Shown: positions 24,315 through 36,983, numbered from the stretch's first letter. The stretch: DNA of 64,000 nucleotides from Codonopsis lanceolata (GCA_013146195.2 CM028377.1:36089632-36153631), one strand, 5' to 3'. The notes: generated by a model not told the origin, from the letters alone. A program made the numbers and translations.

Positions 24315-25320
24315 TGTGACGACCCAACCCGGACCCCGAGGAGGAATCGCGAGTCAAACCGTCCAAATATGACTACAATTCATGCAAAGTCTCAATTATA
24401 GAAAATGACGTGACATAACATTGTAGATGAAGCGCGACTTGGCACTAAAAGGCCGGAATAATTTAAAACTTTTAAAACCTGATATAGCAGTTAAAGACAA
24501 GTATACCAATTCATCGGCGACATTACAACCGGAGCCCAACACTAAACAGTTCATGCTATAATATACCTCGATGGCTACAACATGCTGGAGAAATAACATA
24601 AGTAAATAAGAGCTAATGTGATGCTCAGCGGAAGACTTAAACATGTGAACCAACTACAACTATACAAGGCTCGGCGTACATGTGCCGGCACTCAAAATAG
24701 GATAGAAGTTACTACAAGTAATAGACATCAATACAAAGATCAAGTTCCCAAAAGCGAAGTCTAAATGACTTGCTATACCCAACGTCCTTACAAAAGAGAT
24801 TAAAAGAAGGACATCTATATAACAACGTCGCCGCGAGTAATCTCGGACAAGCACGAACCCAGCAACGCCTCAACGAGAAGAACCTGGACGGCTCAGATCT
24901 AAAGCAGTAAAAGGGAAGGGGTAAGTCATAAAGACTTTATGAGTTAACAATTATGCATGTCATGGCATCATGCAACACACATAGCAAGATATCATTATTA
25001 ATATCAAGTCAATCAAAGCATTCATTTATATAAACACTTAGTTCACATATCCATGGTAGCACATTGGTTTCACATAAGTGCTATAAAGTAAATCACACAT
25101 TAAGAGGATATGTTATGGAACAGGTGCCGCTACGTAGCTCCTGCAATACACAGCGTTAACTTTATCATGCCAGAGATACCCGTGATGGATGTATCAAAGT
25201 ACCGAGCTCTCTACTTGGTAATTAGACTTGTCAATGTGCTCTTTTGGTTACAGCAAAGGGGCTACTTCCCCACAGTGGCCAACAGTGGAGGGGTGTGTGA
25301 TAAAAACCCGGTATAACAAC

Positions 25321-26542
25321 CGTTGATTCTTATGTTAAATTTATATCTGATCAGTACATTACATTAGTTTTATACTTCAGTGGCTAATCGGGCTGCGTAT
25401 CGATTAGCGTGGCAACTTTGTATAGAACTTTGCCTTGTATAGTTTTTATAGGACTTTTCAGGTTAAGTGGAAGACCCCTTCTCAGCTTCACCGGAAGACC
25501 TGTTCAAAGCTTAAGATCGGTAGACCTCGTGTCCAGCTGTTCTGCTTCAACGTGTCCTCTCTAGCAAAAAGCTAACTGGATTAATTCAAACTTATTCCTA
25601 TATATTGTTTGAATTAATCCAAGTCATTCCACGACATGTCAAGCCGCCGAAAGCAACTTTCCGAAAAGCAGAAGACTTTTCGTGAAAGCGAGCGCCCCTA
25701 CTGCGACATCTCGATCGACACCAAATCGCCCACCTTTTGAAGATCTCGAAATGATTATACGCTCTAGATATCGTGAAGACGAAAATCATCGACCCCCATG
25801 CATTTAATGCATTTATGAATAAGTCGTTGAAGTCTTCGTCCTCTCCAACGGATTCTTTTGAAATGCACTGCTTTAAATACGCCATTGAAGGCTGGAACAA
25901 AGAGACAAGCATGCGGAATCAATCGAACACTTAAAGAATTGCTCAAACTACACAACTTCAAGTCTTTCACCGGTGCATTCAATAGATCCTCAACGATCTA
26001 GAAGTCCTCGTCGACAACAAGAAGTTGCTCTTCAACATTTATTGCTTTATTCTTCTTGTTGTTAACTTCCATTAACTATATTTGCAAATTAAATATCTTG
26101 TATTTACATATATTTAATTCCCTAGACTAAACACAAGTCAATATTTTGTACACGATCCATTAGGGATATTCTTTGTAATTGATCTAAGTGGAAAACATAG
26201 TGCACAATTTAAATCAAGGTTGATTGCCTTGGTGGTGGGCGTAGCACTCATTATAGTGTGAACCATCCCAAAATACTTGTGTTATTTCCTCTTGTTTGTC
26301 TATTATTTGAACTGCTTAGTTTCATTGTTTATATTATCCATTTCAAAAACTTAAGTAATCTGTAAAAGGTCTACGGTAGTCCTTATCGGCAGACTGGAAC
26401 AATTTTCTTGAAGGTCTTCCGCTACTTGATTCTTTTCATAGATTGCAAGTAACTTTCAAGGAACTTACTTAAAAGTTTTTAAAATGTTAATAAGCTATTC
26501 AACCCCCCTTCTAGCTTATTATTGTGCTCATTGGGACCCACA
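25321..26542 (+). repeat. Element G 5' LTR
   Basis: It begins CGTTGATTC, where the right LTR has TGTTGATTC, so the first base has changed from T to C. It ends GGGACCCACA before the primer site. Several CGGTAGACC/CCGGAAGACC motifs lie within it (25489, 25517). Confidence 0.92.
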
Positions 26543-26543
26543 A

Positions 26544-26555
26544 TTGGTATCGAGC
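26544..26555 (+). other. Element G primer-binding site
   Basis: TTGGTATCGAGC starts 2 bases after the LTR end; it is the Met-tRNA complement with one base changed or missing. Confidence 0.85.
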
Positions 26556-26611
26556 ATACACTCTTCGAAAACAAGTTTTTCCAAGATTAAACTCTTGAGA
26601 GATACGACATA

Positions 26612-27640
26612 ATGGCACAAACACACTATATGCTTTGCCTACATCTAATGCTAACCACGTCCCAATATTGGACGAAGGTCATTTTGATGTATGGAAGGAT
26701 AAAGTAATGAGATTCATGAACTCTATTGACAACGTTATGGAAATGTGTCACTTTGCAGTCAACATATACCAATGAAGGCAAATCTTCTAGCCTCCATCGG
26801 GAACCCCGAGAAGTTCCTAAAGAAGAATCGAGAATGGACGAGAGGACGATAGAAAGTCTGGTAGAACTTGACAAAGAAAGCAATCAATATAATCACCAGC
26901 TCTCTAGACACAAGCACCTACCAGCAAGTGATTCGATGTACAACTGCGAAAGAGATGTGGGAAGCTCTTGTAGAATACTTGGAAGGAGACCAAGACACAA
27001 GAGACAACAGAAAATATACATACATCCAGCAGTTTGATTCTTTCAAAAAGGATCCTAAGGAAACCTTGAGACAAGCATACGATCGATTCAGTGAGGTAAT
27101 AAATAGTTGCTTTTCTCTTGGTAAAACGTATGACAAAAAGGAAATGAACATGAGGTTTCTAGGCTCTCTAGGTAGCTTATGGCATGTGAAGACCACGGCT
27201 ATGAAAGAATCTAAGAACTTAAACGAGATGACTCTTCGTAGTCTCTACGCAAGTTTAAAGGTTTATGAACTTGAAGTTAATCAAGCTCTAGAGCAAGACA
27301 AACAGTTCGAGCGTGTCTTTGCCGACCATGGTCCAAGAAGAAATCATTGTTGAAAACAAACCTTCTACTTCTTCCAATGAAAATGATTTTTTATCCGATG
27401 AACAATTTGCTATGTTTGTTAAACGCGTTTTCAAAAATTTGCAAAATATGGAAGGAAGAACACTCACCAACAACCTTTCAGAAAATGGTGAAAGCTCATC
27501 TAAGGAAGAGCTTGTGTGTTATAATTGTAGAAAACACGGTCATTTTGCCTCAAAATGTCCTAAGCCAAAATTTGAAGCATACCGAAACCCACTTTTAGAA
27601 AATTTCAAAAACAAAAGGGTATGTTGGCTGAAGACATAGA
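26612..27640 (+). pseudogene. Element G gag, broken
   Basis: The ATG at 26612 opens a frame that soon shifts; the expected N-terminal sequence continues in another frame from about 26647. 26868-27353 encodes a clear copia Gag (UBN2-type) core of about 160 residues, with a Glu-Met-Trp-Glu-Ala-Leu block. A nucleocapsid zinc knuckle, C-x2-C-x4-H-x4-C, is intact at 27517-27558. An acidic, Lys-rich region with coiled-coil character follows to about 28100. At least three frame changes are needed to read it through. Gag forms the particle and packages RNA. Confidence 0.85.
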
Positions 27641-28879
27641 AGACAAACAGGTTGCTACATGGTTTGAGACTGATTCAGAAGAGGAGGAAGAGGATTGTGA
27701 GCAAGCTAACATATGCTTAATAGCTCATGATTCATGTCCTACCTATGACTCAAAATGAAGTTGTAGTTTCACCAAGTCCTTTGGACAAAAATGAAACCAA
27801 CGGATAGCTTCAAGAAGGAAGAACTTCTCAAGGATAATCGGGATATGCTTGAAGAATTTAATTCCTTTAGAGTAGCCTATGTTAAAGCGGCCAAGAACCG
27901 TGAGAAACTTACCGAGAAATCTTTGATGGCGGTGAGATTCAAACTCTCAATAGTCAAACAAGAGAGTATCAAACGAAGGAAGAAAACAAATTTCTTCATG
28001 ACAAAATTGGTATCCTGACCGAGCACATCAAAGGACTTGACCTAGAGAAAATTGCCTTGCAAAAGACAATTGACTCTGGAATAGCTCCAAGGATGCATTA
28101 AGAAGAAATCCTTTCAAGCCAAAAATCTAGCAATGATAAACAGGCATAGGATATTCGATGTGTCTCTTCCGACAATCTCTTCACCAAAGAGAAAGGTGAA
28201 TCCTCAAACCGCTAATGATATATCTTTCTCTAAACGTACATTTGGAAATATAGGGAAACAAGGCCTTGGTTATTCAAGTGTTCCTTACGTTTACCCTAAA
28301 GTTCGAAAGGAAAAGCCAAAATGAATCGATTCAAATGAGAAACACGAAAGGTAACGGTAGAGAAAGTGAAGTCTACCGGCAACAACTATGCCAAGGCAAA
28401 GTCCGCCGACGGTAGACCTACTAAACCTCTACCCAGGTAACTATCAAGTTTGTCTATGAAACAGCAAAGCTTTACTGTTGAAGGTAAACTTAAAGGTATT
28501 CTACCGAATCCTCCTGAAAAGGTATTCAACGTAAAAGCTAAAGCTAAGTCCGTTGGTAACCTACCTAGGAAGATTCGAAAGAAACCAATTAAGTCTACCA
28601 TCAACAAGCAAGTCGAACCAAAAATGGATGTCAAGAAAAGGAATAATCATAAGCACTCTTCGCTTGAAGACTCTAACAGTTCTCTATGGACTTTCCATTT
28701 ATGTCATTCTTGCCATTGCTTAGGCCATCCGGCACCGTACTGCTAAGGTTCACCCTAAGATCCGAGAGACCTAGTTCTCTCAAGGTCAAGGTGTATGGGT
28801 TGCAAAAGGTTGCTAATCCTTAGGACCCAAATAAAGGGTACCTTGTTTTGCTTTAACTCTTTTCAGAATGCTTCATGGC

Positions 28880-31800
28880 TATAGAATCGAAAACAAAGAC
28901 ATCGGTACCTAGACGATTGGTCGTTCAAGACACATGACCGGGAACGTAAGTCTTCTTACGATATAGCTGAAGCAAAAGGACCCACGGTTATTTTCTGAGA
29001 CAATGCAAGAGGAAAGACAATTGGATATGGCTCAATTACTAGAGGAAGTCTCTCCATCAACAAAGTTTCTCTAGTAAGTGGTTTAAAGCACAATCTTCTC
29101 GAGCATATCTCAGTGCGACAAAGGACTTCTATGCCAATTCAATTCAAACCGGTGCCTCATCAAAGACAAGTGAATCGTGTCTTCACAATAATCGACCGGC
29201 AATAGACAAGGAAACGCCTATGTCGTGGACTTAAATCTTCTAGGGAGATTCTCAAACCGTGTCTAGTAGCCAACAATGTTCGTGACAACAATGGCTATGG
29301 CACAAGCTGTCCTCGCCACCTCAACTTCAAGCACCTCTCCAAGCTCTCCAAAAATGGGCTTGTCAAAGGTCTACCTACTTGTCCGCCGATCATGACGAAG
29401 TTGTAAAGCTTGTCAACTAGGAAAACTTTCCAAGTCTTCCTTCAAAAGAAAGTCTATTGTCAACAAACGTACCTCTTCAACTTCTCGCATATGGATCTCT
29501 TTGGACCTATTACAACAACCAAGATTTCGGGAGACAAGTACACACTTGTAGTAGTTGATGACTACTCTAGATTCACTTGGATTGAAACTATGACATCTAA
29601 AGATGAAACGTATGATCTAGTCACTGCACTTTTTAGAAGACTTCAAACTCAAAAGCTTGAAGACATTTGTGACATAAGATCGACAACGACCGAATTCAAA
29701 AACAATGGTGTAGAAAAGTATCGCGATGACCATGGGATCGGCCACAACTTCTCTGCCGCCGGCTCCTCAACAAAATGGTGTAGCTGAACGGAAGAACGAA
29801 CACCGATTGAAGCGGCTAGAACAATGGCGTAAGCTAAACTTCCAAGTATTTCGGGCGATCGCTTGCTTTACAAATAGATCCCGGTAAACAAGTTTCATAA
29901 TAAAACTCCATATGAAATATGGAGAGGAAGATCCCCAAACATTGGATTTCTTAAAATCTTCTGTAAATGTTTTATTCTTTATAATGGAAAAGAGTATAGA
30001 GGAAAATTTGATGCAAAATCGAGACGAAGGAATTTTTCTGGGTATTCCAAACATTCAAAAGCATTTCGCATTTTCGAAATCTAATTTAAAAATCTTAGAA
30101 TCGTGCATGTTTCTTTTGATGAATATGACTTGTTAGAGCCTAGAATGGCTCGAACGTTGCTAATGATTCTCGATAATGATGAGACAGTACAAATACAACA
30201 TCTACTTCCACTCATCATCAAAAACGGCAAGCAGAACCATCAATACCGATAACCCTTCACCGGTAGACGATAACTCTACCGATACCGATAACAACTCATC
30301 TATTGACCTCGAACCCATCTCTTCTGCTTTTACCCCAAGCACCTTTACGATCTCTCATCCTTCTTGTTCACCGTAAAATGAAAGTTTTGAAGACTCTATT
30401 TCTTCTCGAACTGATTTTGGTGAATCTCCTTCTCAACCAACTCGAATTCTTAAGGGAAGAATCCACGTAAGTGATCTTCCTCCAACTATTATTGAAGCAA
30501 GAGATCATCCCATTTCTCAAATCATTGGTGATCTCAACTCAGAGTTCGCGAGAAATAAGGTTCGAGAAGAAACTTTGTTTGCTTATGCATTTGTATCGAA
30601 CTCGAACCAAAGAAGATTGATGAAGCTATCGAAGATCATAATGGATTGAAGCTATGCAAGAAGAGTTGAACCAGCTTTGAAAGATGTAAGGTGTGGAGCT
30701 TAGTTCAAAGACCGACCGATCATCCAATCATCGGCACCAAGTGGGTTTTCTAAATAAAAGAGATGAAGATGGAAATGTCACCGTAAACAAAGCTAGATTG
30801 GTTGCTCGTGGCTACCGAGGAAGAAGGAATTGACTTTGATGAAACTTTTGCTCTTGTTGCTAGACTAGAAGCAATCGTAATCTTTCTAGCCTATGCCTCG
30901 CTCATGGACTTCAAAGTGTATCGATGGATGTTAAGAGTGCCTTTTCGAATGGTGATCTTCAAGAAATTGTATACGTGGAACGACCTCCGAGGATTTGTCA
31001 TCTCGGACAAAGCCGGATCACGTCCTACCGACTCAAGAAAGCTCTCTACGACCCGAAGCAAGCTCCTAGAGCTTGGTATGAAACTCTATCCAAGTTCTTA
31101 ATCGAACAAGGATTCGTGAGAGGAAGAATCGACACTACTTTATTCATCCTCAAGCACAAAGGCCATTCTCTTCGGTACAAATCTATGTGGGCGACATCAT
31201 CTTTGGATCAACTAACCAAAGCACGTGCAAAAGATTCGAGAAGCCGATGCAAAGCAAGTTCGAGATGAGCATGATGGGTGAACTTACCTATTTTCTAGGA
31301 CTGCGAGATACAACAGACTTGAGACGGAATCTTCATCACCAAACCAAATATGCAAAGGAACTAATCAAGAAGTTTGGTCTTGATTCACCAAAGGATTTGA
31401 AACTCCAATGTCTACCGACCGCCATCTTGACAAAGATGAAAAGGGAAAGCAAGAGAACATGACCAAGTACCGAGGAATCATAGGTTCACTTCTTTACCTT
31501 CTTGCTAGTAGACGACATTATGTTTCTTTGTTTGTGTTTGTGCTAGATTTCAGCAGATCCAAAGGAGTCACATTTGCTTGCCGCCAAACGTATCATCGAT
31601 ATGTTTCAAAAACAACAAATCTAGGCATCTCGGTATTCAAAATCCAACAACTTCAATCTAGTTGGATACTCGGATGCAGATTATGCACCGCAAAGTGAGC
31701 GAGAAAGAAGCACTGGGACTTGTCAATTTCTTGGAAACAGACTTGTCTCATGGTCTTGCAAGAAACAAGGATCGCTGGCAAACTCAACCACGTAGAATAC

Positions 31801-32115
31801 ATTCTTTGCAAGCATTGTTGCTCTCAAGCTGCTATGGATGAAGCAACAACTAGTGGACTACAACATCAAGACGAACCGCCCAATCATGTGTGACAACACA
31901 TCGCCTATCTCGCTCCAAAAATCCAAATGATGCATTCAAAGACAAAGCACATTGATATTCGTTATCACTTTCTCAAAGATCATGTGGAAAAAGGTAACAT
32001 CGCGGAATATGTTCCAACTGAGCATCAATTGGCAGACATTCTCACAAAACCACTGGATGCCACCAGGTTTGCTTATTTAAGGAGAAATCTTGGTATGATT
32101 GATCCTACTGCTTAA
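28880..32115 (+). pseudogene. Element G pol: protease, integrase, reverse transcriptase, RNase H, broken
   Basis: Order along the strand: the conserved Ser-Arg-His-Met-Thr-Gly block after the protease site near 28927; the zinc-binding pre-integrase segment about 29290-29410; the integrase core 29480-29900, with the first Asp (His-Met-Asp-Leu-Phe-Gly-Pro) but the second Asp changed within Ile-Arg-Ser-Thr-Thr-Thr-Glu-Phe, and the Glu segment near 29775; the reverse transcriptase 30640-31560; and RNase H with Tyr-Ser-Asp-Ala-Asp-Tyr near 31670 and a clean C-terminus at 31927-32115. The reverse transcriptase box Tyr-Val-Asp-Asp reads Tyr-Val-Gly-Asp at 31184-31195. Numerous one- and two-base frameshifts occur. 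Confidence 0.88.
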
Positions 32116-32336
32116 GGTTAATATTTTGTTAATGTTTCTTTCATACCGGTAGACTTGTTTTAAGACTAATCGGAAGACGTAAGTTATCCTTTACCGGAAG
32201 ACTTAAAGGTTAGTATTCTTACTTAGTCTATTTTTTGCTAAAGAGGTTTATAAAGTAATAAAGGGGGTCAAGGACAAAATTTGGTACTTAAGAAAATATC
32301 TTAAGTTCCCGCTTTTTCAAAACTGATATTTTCTCG
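32116..32336 (+). other. Element G spacer between pol and the third gene
   Basis: Noncoding DNA rich in ACCGGTAGAC/ACCGGAAGAC-like repeats (32145, 32171, 32192). Similar short palindrome-derived motifs recur along the element. Confidence 0.6.
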
Positions 32337-32476
32337 CCTTTAAATAGTCCTTGAACCGTCATTTGCAAACTTTACGAAACCCTTTGAACAGAAATATTTC
32401 TCTCTCTCTCTCTCTCTCTGAGTAACTACTTTCTGCAAATTCAAGTTCTTCTTGTTTCTTCTTCTCATCATCAACA
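32337..32476 (+). promoter_or_regulatory. Candidate internal promoter and leader of the element G third gene
   Basis: TTTAAATA (32339-32346) lies 131 bp upstream of an ATG. Between them is a (TC)n run (32398-32419) followed by a pyrimidine-rich leader ending CATCATCAACA before the ATG. This is the arrangement of a normal plant core promoter and 5' UTR. Function is inferred only from layout. Confidence 0.45.
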
Positions 32477-35449
32477 ATGGTACGCTTCTTTCTTCTCTAC
32501 TCGTAATTTTCTATGTACTGTTCTGCATTTCATTATCAACCTAAAAACGTTTTGGAATTCAAACGGTCATTTTTCGAGTTTGAACAGTGATTCGCCATTG
32601 TTGTTCTTACAAACTTGAATACTAACAGTCGTTTTATGTATATTCATTGTTTACTCTTATGAAAACTTCTGTTATGCATTTCTCGAGTGTAGTTTCTCTA
32701 AACACTCTAGGGTTTCAAGTTTTTGCTTCAAAAATTTCAATTATTTTAGAAAAACTTTGAAATTCCTACTTGTTTAGATGTCTAGATGAAAAGCCCTAAT
32801 TTTTATTTTGCTTTTCTTTCAGGCAAGAACTTCAAAATCAAAGCGCGACAGCGGGAAGGCTTTGAACCCTGAAAATGTCATTCCTCCCAATTCAAATATC
32901 AACATTCCAGGATACCCCATCTATCCCGCCTCTCATGACATTATTGTCGCTTTGGACCCGAAGCTATACATTCCGGGCATGTGCATTGACCTTCAGTCAA
33001 TCAACTCTATAGCAAAGCTTGCGAGGATATGGACTCCTGGGATTTCTTACGCCTCAACGACAAAAACTACAGTATCTTCCTGGCAGAAGAATTCTATCAA
33101 AGAATGGAGCTCATGAACCAGACTGCTCTTCGTGGGTGGATTCGAGGCCGTCCCATCTCTGTCACCGCTAAATCAATATCCACCATCATCGGCGTGCATT
33201 ACGGTGGAGCTCTTTCAGCAACCATGGCTGAGGCTTTACATGCCTGGGAAGCCATGAGGGGAGTAGACACCCTCCGGGAGCCACAAGGGAAAATGCTCCG
33301 AAATTTGTTCCCTCTTGACGTCTATTGCACCAGCCACCTTCTAGACAAGGGGCTCCTATTCAAGAGTGGAGCTCATGACATGTTTACCGGCCAACAAATC
33401 AACCTGACCAGTGCTGTATTCCTCCAACTACGTCTCAACTGGGGGCTCATCATTTTCGACGAGCTAAAGCAGTGGGTGGAGAAAGCTAAGAACAACCCCA
33501 CCTGCAAACGCCCCTTCGTCAGGCTGATCAATGCCCTTCTAAGGGATGATGCTAACATCAACTCTTCTTTGAAAGAAGATGAGTTGTTTAAAGTGGCCAA
33601 GGACAAGAAACTCACAGCCTCGTTTTTCAGTAAATACACTGAATACGAGAACAAGCGGCTGCAGAAAGGTCTACCGCCGGTCTCTCTTGACAAAGTGGCC
33701 AAGCCTGCACCTATCCTGGTCACCCGCTTCAACATGGAAGCACATGAAGCGGCAAGCAGGACCTACAAAAAGGCCTCTGCAAAATTTGACGATCAAGTGG
33801 CCACGGACCTCCATCTAAAGGCCAAAGGCCTGGCTGATGAGGCAGAGCTGCTGCTAAGGTCCAAAATAGCAGCCAAGGGCAAAGCCAAGAAAACAAGGCC
33901 GGAAGTGGCAACTCCAACTGAAGAGGAGCAGGCCAAATGGATCAGAAAGGAGATGAAGGAAGGCCAGAAGAAGAAGGCACCAGGCCAATCCAGCCATTCC
34001 TCTCCTCCATCTACCCAAGCTAAGCCATCCTCTCAGCCACCTACCCAATCCAGCCAACCACCCTCACCATCTCCTGCATCCACTCCCAAACCAAAACGAA
34101 GGAGACTTCGTAAAACCTTCGAAGACCAGCCACCGGCAGTCCCTCCAACCTCTACCGATGAAGCAGCTGAGTCTCCTATTCAGCCGCTAAGGAAGAAAAG
34201 GAGAGCTACCGACGCCCAACCTTCTACCGCCAGCCAACCAACTACCTCTACCGACGCCCAACCCTTCATCTATACCATCTACCGGCCCACCAACTACCGA
34301 CGCCCAAACCTTACCTGTCAACCCTTCATCTATACCTGTCAACCCTTCATCTATTCCTTCTGAGTCATCTACTCAGAGGAATTCACCACCTCCGGAGGAG
34401 TCTATCCCTCAGGAGGAGCCTCAAAATCAGGAGGAGCCAACCAGAACCCCATCTCCTCCTCCTCCCTCACCTTTCAACTACTCTCCTGCCCCATCTACCC
34501 CTTCCTCACCTCACCAATCCCATCCAACTTTATCAACCACACCACATCCATTAGACCCTGCTGCTGCCAAGTTCCTCTTCGAACTTTCGTCAGTAGCAGA
34601 TCTCTTCACCCCTACTCATCAACCTTCTCAACCTTCTCAACCTCCTCAACCTTCCCTTCAAAAACCAAAATCCCTCTTCTACCATGCCCCTTCTTTCTGG
34701 TTCTCAACCGAACCCATTCCCCAATCCTCCCATATCAGTGAAACTTCTGACACTGATATGGAACTGGATTCCCCACCAACACCACCTCCACCCTCCCCTA
34801 TAACCATATCCTCTTCCACCAAAACCATACCAACCCAAGACTCATCCTCTTACGCCTCGAACTCCCCTCTCCAACCCTTCAGCTGCAGACTCGCCTCTGT
34901 CACACCATTCACATTGGCCAAGCATCTACTTCCCATCACCGACCAATGATGAAGTTTTGTCGGCTAGATGCCATCTACTAGCGGCTAGGCGAGCTTACAA
35001 GCATATCTACCGCTACGCTGAAGTAGCCGCTGCGGCCAAGGCCAAGGCCAACGGGCGCCACTACTCTTCGCCAATTTCAAGAGGATGTGCGGACTCGTTT
35101 TGGACACGATGCACACGACTTCACCGATGTCAAGATCAACATCGGCTCAACGGGATGAAGGTTGCCGTATCGTAGGCTCCATTTTCTACGAGTTATTCCA
35201 CGCCATCACTCTCCATCTCGGCCACGGTCGTCCTCCAATTCGGAACTCAACAACCTCGCTTCGCAACAACTCGCTCACGATATAATGAATGCCAACCGTG
35301 ATCGCGATCTGGCCATCACGGAGGAGAAGCAAATGAGATCTATCAACAGAATGTTGATGGAAGAGAACAGCCGTCTTCGTGAAGAACTGGACTATCGTTC
35401 TCGTTCCACCTTGATGATTACTTGCTTTTTCAAAAATTATATTGTTTAA
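32477..35449 (+). pseudogene. Element G third gene (env-position ORF), intron-containing, broken
   Basis: The ATG (32477-32479) is followed directly by GTACGC, and a pyrimidine-rich tract ends in CAG at 32822, so a 343-bp intron would leave only the start codon in exon 1. Exon 2 begins Ala-Arg-Thr-Ser-Lys-Ser-Lys. A frameshift just before 33029 moves into a 444-codon frame (33029-34363) that resembles the 'putative plant transposon protein' family (PF20167-like), with Glu-Glu-Phe-Tyr and Gly-x-x-Ile-Ser-Val blocks. A basic, then Pro/Ser/Thr-rich stretch (33900-34950) follows in changing frames, and a coiled-coil-like tail lies at about 35240-35410. I see no convincing membrane segment. Sireviruses often carry an env-like gene here; whether this is one is not settled. 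Confidence 0.6.
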
Positions 35450-35715
35450 ATTCTTACTGCTTTACTGATTATCTAATTAGAATTTAAACATTCAGTTTAA
35501 ATTTATTTAAAGCTATTTGCTAATCTGTGTCTTTGTTCTTTGACTCTCTTATTCTTGTATGCACTTAGATTAGTCCCTTGCATTTGAGGTGTTATTACGT
35601 TTAATAGAGGCATGTCTTCCGATTACTTAATATATAAAACTTTCTAAGACATGTTATTATCTATCAAATAGTTTGTTTTAAAACCCTCATTTGTAGTAAT
35701 GATGACCAGATATAA
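35450..35715 (+). other. Element G 3' noncoding region
   Basis: AT-rich DNA between the third gene and the polypurine tract, without an ORF of note. Confidence 0.6.
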
Positions 35716-35727
35716 ATAGGAGGAGAT
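35716..35727 (+). other. Element G polypurine tract
   Basis: ATAGGAGGAGAT directly before the right LTR (TGTTGATTC). Confidence 0.8.
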
Positions 35728-36983
35728 TGTTGATTCTTATGTTAAATTTATATCGATCGACATTACATTAGTTTTATACTTTAGTGGCTAATCGGGCGTA
35801 TCGATTAGCGTGGCAACCGTGTATAGAACTTTGCCTTGTATAGTTTTTATAGGACTTTTCGGGTTCGGCGGAAGACCCCTTCTCGGCTTCACTAAGACCC
35901 GCTCAAAGCTTAAGATCGGTAGACCTCGTGTCCAGTTGCTCGCTTCAACGTGTCCTCTCGCAAAAAGCTAAGCTGGATTAATTCAAACTTATTCCTATAT
36001 ATTGTTTGAATTAATCCAAGTCATTCCCCCGACATGTCAAGCCCCGAAAGCAACTTTCAAAAGCGAGAAGACTTTCGTCTGAGCGATGAAAGCGAAATCC
36101 CCCTACTTTCGCGACATCTCTCGATCCGATCGACACCAAATCGCCCACCTTTTGAAGATCTCGAAATGATTATCTACTCTAGATATACGTGAAGGCGAAA
36201 ATCCTTGATCGACCCCAATGCATTTAATGCATTTATGAATAGAGTTGTTGAAGTCTTCGTCCTCTCCAACGGATTCTTTTGAAATGCACCTGCTTTAAAT
36301 ACATCCATTGAAGACTGGAACAAAAAGACAACTGTACAGAATCAATCGAACACTTAAAGAATTGCTCTGAAACTACACAACTCCAAGTCTTTCAGCTCAG
36401 TGCATTCAATAGATCCTCAACAGATCTAGAAGTCCTCGTCGACAACAAGAAGCTGCTCTTCAACATTTATTGCTTTATTCTTCTTGTTGTTAACTTCCAT
36501 TAACTATACTTCTGCACGAATTAAATATCTTGTATTTACAGATATTTAATTCCCTAGACCCAAACACAAGTCAATATTTTTGTACACGATCCATTAGGGA
36601 TATTCTTTGTAATTGATCTAAGTGGAAAACATAGTGCATAATTTAAATCCAAGGTTGACTGCCTTGGTGGTGGACGTAGCACTCATTACAGTGTGAACCA
36701 TCCCAAAACACTTGTGTTATTTCCTACTGTTTGTCTATTATTTGAACTGCTTAGTTTCATTGTTTATATTATCCATTTCAGCAGAACTTAAGTAATCTGT
36801 AAAAGGTCTACCGGTAGTCCTTATCGGCAGACCTGGAACAATTTTCTTGAAGGTCTTCCGCTACTTGATTCTTTTCATAGATTGCAAGTAACTTTCAAGG
36901 AACTTACTTAAAAGTTTTTAAAGTGTTAATAAGCTATTCAACCCCCCCCTTCTAGCTTATTATTGTGCTCATTGGGACCCACA
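35728..36983 (+). repeat. Element G 3' LTR
   Basis: 1256 bp, TG...CA, followed by the ACAAC duplication. It aligns with 25321-26542, with many short gaps. The palindromic GGTCTACCGGTAG motif near 36808 is complete here and shortened in the left copy. Confidence 0.93.

Larger units (their letters stand above)
25321..36983 (+). mobile_element. Element G: 11.7-kb Sirevirus-like Ty1/copia with a third gene, target duplication ACAAC
   Basis: LTRs of 1222 and 1256 bp, a Met-tRNA primer site, gag, a copia-order pol (protease, integrase, reverse transcriptase, RNase H), then about 3.3 kb with an additional gene, a polypurine tract and the right LTR. ACAAC is present at 25316-25320 and 36984-36988. 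Length, domain order and the extra gene after pol suit the Sirevirus (SIRE/Maximus) lineage. The reading frames are broken mostly by short indels. The two LTRs also differ mainly by short indels. Confidence 0.92.
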
